Shown here: one piece after another, positions 61,501-64,000 of the stretch | Layout: the number at the start of each line of letters is the position of its first letter | Numbering within the stretch: position 1 is the stretch's first letter | Assembly (NCBI RefSeq): GCF_016808095.1 | Contig: NC_068976.1 | Location: 6,791,001-6,855,000 of the forward strand | Source: Vigna angularis | Taxonomy: Eukaryota > Streptophyta > Magnoliopsida > Fabales > Fabaceae | Length of the DNA: 64,000 bases | Reading direction: 5' to 3' | Program-made: the position numbers and the translations under genes | The notes under the pieces: generated by a model | What the model saw: only the letters and a program-made list of their open reading frames with translations | The model's database searches: none | What the model was told of the DNA's origin: nothing

Positions 61501-64000
61501 CTTGCCATCCTTGAACTCGCAGCGCCGCATCTTCCACATCCCTTGCTATCCTCATCGCTTCCATTAATTCAGAAGGATTCTGAATTCGCACCTGTCCCTT
61601 CACGTCTTCCCGTAACCCAGCCAAGAAATACCCTAACACCTGTTCCTCCGGTACCCCTTTCGTCTGCCCCATCAACGTTTCGAAACTCCGAACAAATTCT
61701 TCCACTGTGCCTTCTTGCCGTAGATTGGCCAATCGCTCGAACACCGTGCCTCTGAATCCCTTCCCAAAGCGATTAATCATGGCCGCCTTCAGGCCATCCC
61801 ACGATCGATTTCGAGCCTTCTCTTTCCAAAACGTAAACCAGTACGCCGCACTCCCCTCCATGCTCACATATGCGAGTTCCACCTTTTCTTCGTCGTCCGT
61901 TATTTTCTGTATGTCAAAGAATCTTTCTGCCCGATTGAGCCAACTGAGTGGCTCCTCTCCTTCAAAGGTCGGTAACTCTACCCTCTTCCTCCACGGTTTC
62001 TGTTCTCCCCCTTTTCCACCATTTTCGCCCACTCCAATCACTCTGGGTCCTCTATGCTGATTATCGTTGACGGAGCTATCGTCTGAACTCCCTTCCGTCT
62101 GAGGACCGTGATGGCCTTGCGTTCCCAAAATCTTCATTATTTGTTGAAGGTCCCTTCGTACCGCCGCCGATTCAGCCTTCATCCCCTCCATCGTAATCTC
62201 AATGGCTTCAAGCCTTGCCTCCGTCGCATTCTCCATCTTCGCGTTTTCTCCAATTCGTTTGGATCCGGCAGGTCGGACCAAATGATAGGTCTCGAGTAAT
62301 GAAACCTATACGCTTCCCACACCTTAACTCACACAGAATCCTCCATAATACTGAATAACCTCCTCTGATTAATAGAGAACAAGAAAGAATACAAGAATAT
62401 AGGAACGTAGGAGCCTAATCTCCCCCCAAGCAGACTACAAGTCTGATTCAGATACAAGAATTGACAAAAAGTCCCTATCCTTCTCCTCTCTAGCTATTTA
62501 TACAAGTTTGGCCTCCTAACAGATACATCCCCCTTCCTAACTGATAAAACAGTTAGGCTACTGACCCACTAACTAACTAACTGCTTCTCTCTTCTGTTTC
62601 TTCTCACATACACCTTTAGCCTCCTATCAGTATAGTTGGGAGGTACACATTTAATAAAGAAAAAAAGGCAGAGAAGGGGGAAATGCAGCACTTAAAATAG
62701 GAAGATGAACAGTGTTTGCTATATCAGTGTTTGTGTTTTTGTTTTGGCATACTTGTGTTCTTGTGTTCTTATTTGAATTATTAATGTTAAAAGGGGATGC
62801 CATCCTGGACTAATGACCACATCTCAATTTCAGGTTTTATAAACATGAATTTTTGAAGGACTTTTTCTTATCAACTGGGCAACTTCAAGTATGTTTTCAT
62901 TCTTTGCAATGATTTGCATGTGTAGTTTCTAATTTTGAATCTGTACATGAGACAACATCTGCTATTTGACATGTGTAGTTTTGAAGGGAAAGGGAAGGAG
63001 GGAGAAGACAACTTTTTTATTTTTAAATTAAGAATTATATAATGTTATAAAAGTAAATAAAAGATGAGGATATTAGGTTTATGGTAAAATTCTTTTATTA
63101 TATTGCAAAAAATAATATAAAAATGGAGAAGATTTATTAGAAATTATGTTTTAATCCTTTTCTATTCCCCCTATAGCCTCACTGATAGGAATGTTAGGGA
63201 GTGGAGAGTGTATGAGAGGAGAAGGAAGAGTTAATACAGGGTTAATATCCTAACTGTTTTAGCAGCTAGGAAAGGCGGGAAGGGAGGTATTGTATAAATA
63301 GAGTTCTATTCATTGTTAGAAGGGAGTTTTTTGTATTCTTTGTATTCTTTGTATTCATTGTGTACAGACAGGACTTTGGCCTGTGGAGGGAGGTTAGGCT
63401 CTCAATTAGGTTACCATACATGTACAATTGTTCTTTTGTTAATACAGAAGTTCTAATCATTCTATCTGTGTCTTACTGTTGAGTGTTTGTGAGGAAGTTG
63501 GATAGGTTTCATTGCCCAGAAACCTATCACTCACCCTCAAATATACCATGAACAACATATGGGTGTTATGGTTATTGTGATTTCTGTCTGACTTTTTGTG
63601 TGGAATTGACTATTTGTCTATCCACATATTCTGACTACCCAGCATTTTATTGTTTTCTTTTTCCTTTTCTCTCCAAATTTGCCTGTTACATTGAGCGTGC
63701 CATTGGTCTACTATTGATTCTGCCTTGCAATTTTTGCATGATTTAATAATTGCATCCGTCTGAAATTTATAATCATAATTGTTTTGCCTGATATTTTGGA
63801 TTTAATTAAGTCTGCCATATATCCTTGTATGCTCAACATGCTTTTCATTTGAATTCTGGGATTTAGTCTAAAGTCAATCCTTGTAGGATGTGGCATTTCT
63901 TTTGTGGAAAGAATCATGGGAACTCGGGAAAAATCCTATGGCAAACAAAGGATCTCCACTTCATGGTCCTCGAATAAAACTTATTGAGAAGGCACAAAGT
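49555..64000 (+). CDS. VPS16: VPS16 / VACUOLELESS1, HOPS-CORVET subunit (3'-partial, 11 exons seen)
   Basis: Core tethering-complex subunit for endosome-vacuole fusion; the Arabidopsis gene (VCL1) is needed for vacuole formation. Exons: 49555-50340, 51288-51578, 53055-53194, 53331-53436, 53516-53608, 54587-54676, 54764-54877, 55051-55158, 55261-55334, 62834-62888 and 63887 to the window end, with consistent phase, about 657 residues so far (the family is near 850). The start MANVSVAAEWQLLYNRYYRK is family-typical. The N-terminal beta-propeller (Vps16_N) covers exons 1-2 (FLQRVPDSTVSIFTIGSTSP, DALDHFDRRSAK); the alpha-solenoid (Vps16_C) begins around exon 6 (ISYAAVAAHADKSGRRKLAA, LVEHEPRSSKQVPLLLSIGE). 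Exon 1 is notably GC-rich. Intron 2 has a duplicated partial exon 3, intron 9 a whole retrotransposon, intron 10 a solo LTR. Confidence 0.96.
50831..50890. repeat. 27-bp tandem repeat in VPS16 intron 1
   Basis: Two to three copies of ATGCAAATTCTTGTGTTTGT separated by ATAT, 27 bp apart, the last degenerate. Confidence 0.8.
52653..53120 (+). repeat. 234-bp tandem duplication spanning the intron 2/exon 3 junction of VPS16
   Basis: Copies 52653-52886 and 52887-53120 have the same length and differ at one position that I could see (A versus G near 52755/52989). Each holds 168 bp of intron, the acceptor CATTCCCCAG, and the first 66 nt of exon 3. Only the right copy continues into the rest of exon 3. 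Confidence 0.95.
52821..52886 (+). pseudogene. Decoy partial copy of VPS16 exon 3
   Basis: The 66 nt are identical to the start of the true exon 3 (53055-53120) and have the same acceptor. After GATGCC the copy runs into duplicated intron, giving Asn-Phe-Cys-Gly and a stop (TGA, 52899-52901). Using this acceptor without further splicing would truncate VPS16 inside the region encoding the junction between its two halves. The length, 22 codons, keeps frame. Confidence 0.9.
57070..57310. repeat. Imperfect tandem duplication, 123-bp period, in VPS16 intron 9
   Basis: AACTGC(A/T)GTGAAG(G/A)AGCATCC starts at 57071 and 57194. Both copies continue through TTATTAATATT(A/G)ATCAA, TTTCTCTATTGTAATTCT and TTTAATCTCTTCTTGCTACT with scattered differences. 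It lies about 65 bp upstream of the retrotransposon insertion. Confidence 0.88.
57375..57721 (-). repeat. 3' LTR of the chromovirus (347 bp)
   Basis: Bounded by GTATA on the left and the polypurine tract on the right. On the minus strand it contains TTGTATAAATAG, a probable TATA box for element transcription. Confidence 0.95.
57708..60674 (-). CDS. Chromovirus Pol: reverse transcriptase, RNase H, integrase, chromodomain
   Basis: The 988-codon frame copies the element RNA and inserts the DNA. Reverse transcriptase has YFSKIDLKSGYHQI, FLVMPFGLMNAPATFQ and the catalytic VFFDDILIYS. RNase H has FHIECDASGRGVGVVL and YEKELMALVLAI. Integrase has the HHCC zinc motif (GGHSG to CVVCQQ), then the D,D-35-E core (LDFIVRLP, VSDRDPLFLS, HPETDGQTE). 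A C-terminal chromodomain-like segment (VLIEWQTGGEEGATWEDL) defines the chromovirus branch and normally guides insertion to chosen chromatin. No internal stop. It ends 13 bp inside the 3' LTR. It is not in frame with Gag-protease upstream, so expression would need a frameshift or is lost. Confidence 0.95.
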   Translation of the reverse strand: MVDAEAGAMVWSLSRVEADDSSEWGTDLTVGQRAELVTLLQTHSHLFRGLHGLPPTCVQQHRIQLKEGHNSINVRPYRYPHLLKSEIEKQVEEMLRAGIIRPSTSPFSSPVILVKKKDGSWRFCVDYRALNKATIPDKFPIPVIEELLDELTGARYFSKIDLKSGYHQIRMEEEDVAKTAFRTHQGHYEFLVMPFGLMNAPATFQSTMNNLLRPYLRKWVLVFFDDILIYSPSWEDHLKQLNLVMQTLVRDGWVANQKKCEFGRRKIRYLGHQISERGVEMDDEKVKAVREWEEPRNLKALRGFLGLTGYYRRFVEGYGKLAKPLTDLLKKGKFEWNEGAREAMKQLKNAMTAAPVLTLPDFSQDFHIECDASGRGVGVVLTQNKKPIAFYSKALSKGNLSKSIYEKELMALVLAIQHWRPYLVGRRFTVHTDQRSLKYLMEQRITTQSQQNWMAKLMGYDFEVVYKRGSTNRAADALSRKNEGELEGKELRAISRLFWPDFEEVVKEVEEDAELQKVIADLKRDPNSHVPYTLENERLHYKGRLVLSAKSVWIPKLLGEFHVTKMGGHSGIYRTYRRIAQSLYWMGMKKMITEFVTSCVVCQQHKYQTSSPQGLLQPLPIPQAIWEEISLDFIVRLPKSQGYDAIMVVVDRLSKYAHFMALKHPYSVKTVADVFTKEVVRLHGIPASMVSDRDPLFLSIFWRELFKKQGTQLKMSTAYHPETDGQTEVVNRIVEGYLRCFCSEQPKSWYLMLPWAEFWYNTSYQGAARCTPFEIVYGRPPPSFSRFIPGETPVEAVAQDLMTRDEALKQLKYHLSRAQDLMAQQANKKRREVDIKVGDWVYLKIRPHRQLSMPTRLHPKLSARYFGPFKVLQQVGNVAFRLELPESAKIHSVFHASQLKKAVGDRKVEKALPEELQAEGPAFWPAKILQQRQIQQEGESIQQVLIEWQTGGEEGATWEDLATIKDQFPDFNLEDKVESGGGGVMIGG
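57722..57740 (-). other. Polypurine tract of the chromovirus
   Basis: On the minus strand a run of G (about 11) in AGTGGGGGG...GGAGTAA directly precedes the 3' LTR start TGATAGG. This is the plus-strand priming site. Confidence 0.85.
60695..62281 (-). CDS. Chromovirus Gag-protease
   Basis: The 528-codon open frame makes capsid, nucleocapsid and protease of the retrotransposon. It opens next to the 5' LTR; the codon at 62281 is TTG, so translation may start at the ATG of MENATEARLEA (about residue 16). The gag core starts near residue 103 (VELPTFEGEEPLSWLNRAER). A CCHC zinc knuckle, CYRCGGPFAPGHRC, lies near residue 345, and the aspartic protease site VVLIDSGASHNYIS near residue 410. The frame ends at 60695 in a short tail unlike the family. 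The pol frame is open and overlaps it in about 60760-60695, showing a one-base frame offset in or near the C-run (plus strand) around 60752-60757. Confidence 0.88.
   Translation of the reverse strand: MVRPAGSKRIGENAKMENATEARLEAIEITMEGMKAESAAVRRDLQQIMKILGTQGHHGPQTEGSSDDSSVNDNQHRGPRVIGVGENGGKGGEQKPWRKRVELPTFEGEEPLSWLNRAERFFDIQKITDDEEKVELAYVSMEGSAAYWFTFWKEKARNRSWDGLKAAMINRFGKGFRGTVFERLANLRQEGTVEEFVRSFETLMGQTKGVPEEQVLGYFLAGLREDVKGQVRIQNPSELMEAMRIARDVEDAALRVQGWQASGSKTNPYVMRPIGNVTRTEPVRTATTQVVKTEGGGVARREGVASNMVTRGSVATAGDGRARAVRNLPYPEFLKRREEGRCYRCGGPFAPGHRCTEKSLRVLLLAEDEDEGDTEVMDDTGEKTMELSAFSAEGWTGPRTLKLMGTIGERRVVVLIDSGASHNYISRKVMEELGLTVTDTPAYCVSLGDGHRREARGRCDKVTVQLGEVDVEEDFYVFDLGGVDVILGVAWLATLGEVSSNWGNMTMIYKVGIGRYALRVTHPYRDSW
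62283..62629 (-). repeat. 5' LTR of the chromovirus (347 bp)
   Basis: Same sequence as 57375-57721 as far as I can see. On the minus strand it drives the element. Directly inside it is TTTGGTCCGACCTGCCGG, the position of a primer-binding site; the tRNA is not identified. Confidence 0.95.
63183..63529 (+). mobile_element. Solo LTR (347 bp) in VPS16 intron 10, related chromovirus family
   Basis: Begins TGATAGGAATG and ends AACCTATCA. The five bases before (63178-63182) and after (63530-63534) are both CTCAC, a perfect target duplication. It has the same length and layout as the reverse complement of the full element's LTRs: TGATAGGA start, AACTGTTTTA(G/T)CAG(C/T)TAGGAA, TTGTATAAATAG, GGAGGTTAGGCTC, ACCTATCA end. 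It otherwise differs considerably, so it comes from a related but distinct family. No internal region remains, implying recombination between the two LTRs of a former element. Confidence 0.92.

Larger units (their letters stand above)
57375..62629 (-). mobile_element. Full-length Ty3/Gypsy chromovirus (Reina-like), 5,255 bp, antisense in VPS16 intron 9
   Basis: LTRs lie at 57375-57721 and 62283-62629, 347 bp each; reading them side by side I found no difference. The element starts TGATAGG and ends CCTATCA. The five bases GTATA occur immediately before (57370-57374) and after (62630-62634), a perfect target duplication. On the minus strand the order is LTR, gag-protease (62281-60695), pol with chromodomain (60674-57708), polypurine tract (run of G at about 57727-57737), LTR. 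Small size, short LTRs and a C-terminal chromodomain point to the Reina clade. Identical LTRs mean very recent insertion. The gag-pro and pol frames are offset, a possible single inactivating change. Confidence 0.96.

Noticed and set aside
59095..62299. Several plus-strand frames opposite the chromovirus gag and pol
   Set aside because: They mirror the minus-strand retrotransposon genes and have no independent support.
1..64000. CRISPR arrays, rRNA genes or bacterial operons
   Set aside because: The tandem repeats seen lack the repeat-spacer pattern, and the gene structures are those of a plant nuclear genome.

Overview
This window is plant nuclear DNA: intron-split genes with GT-AG junctions, an AT-rich background, and densely nested plant transposons (CACTA, Ty3/Gypsy, TRIM, MULE and MITE types). 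The repeat vocabulary, such as the palindrome ATAATCGATTATC and MITE ends with GTTTCTTCCTGCAC, suggests a legume, probably of the bean/cowpea group. The family types are recognised from sequence; the species is inferred.

Only two cellular genes are present, both on the plus strand. The first (25057-31779) is a complete ten-exon oxysterol-binding-protein-related gene of the plant ORP1 group, with a PH domain, a FFAT-like motif and a lipid-binding ORD domain. The second (49555 to beyond 64000) is VPS16/VACUOLELESS1, the HOPS/CORVET tethering subunit. Eleven exons are visible and the 3' end lies outside the window.

Layout. 1-2212: part of a large LTR (minus orientation) containing a nested TRIM at 467-911. 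2213-7588: AT-rich intergenic DNA with retroelement debris and a GC-richer, inverted-repeat-flanked island at 5.66-6.51 kb. 7592-21039: a structurally complete 13.4-kb CACTA transposon with an ATA target duplication, TTACCGAAGG subterminal repeats, an intact tnp2-type transposase gene, an intact Transposase_24-type second gene, and an embedded exon resembling adenine phosphoribosyltransferase. 21040-22440: palindromic repeats and an LTR end followed by a primer-binding site. 24.9-31.8 kb: the ORP gene. 33.1-33.6 kb: a MITE-like element. 36.36-37.41 kb: a fragment of another CACTA family. 37.43-45.35 kb: an Athila-like Gypsy remnant on the minus strand, split by a 3.28-kb solo LTR (38178-41460). 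45.356-49.18 kb: a CACTA 5' end and a decayed MULE transposase. 49.4-64 kb: VPS16.

VPS16 has been remodelled recently. A 234-bp tandem duplication (one mismatch seen) copied the end of intron 2 together with the first 66 nt of exon 3, creating a decoy acceptor. A 5,255-bp chromodomain Gypsy element with apparently identical LTRs and a perfect GTATA duplication sits antisense in intron 9. A 347-bp solo LTR of a related family, with a perfect CTCAC duplication, sits in intron 10. The protein-coding exons themselves still read through cleanly.
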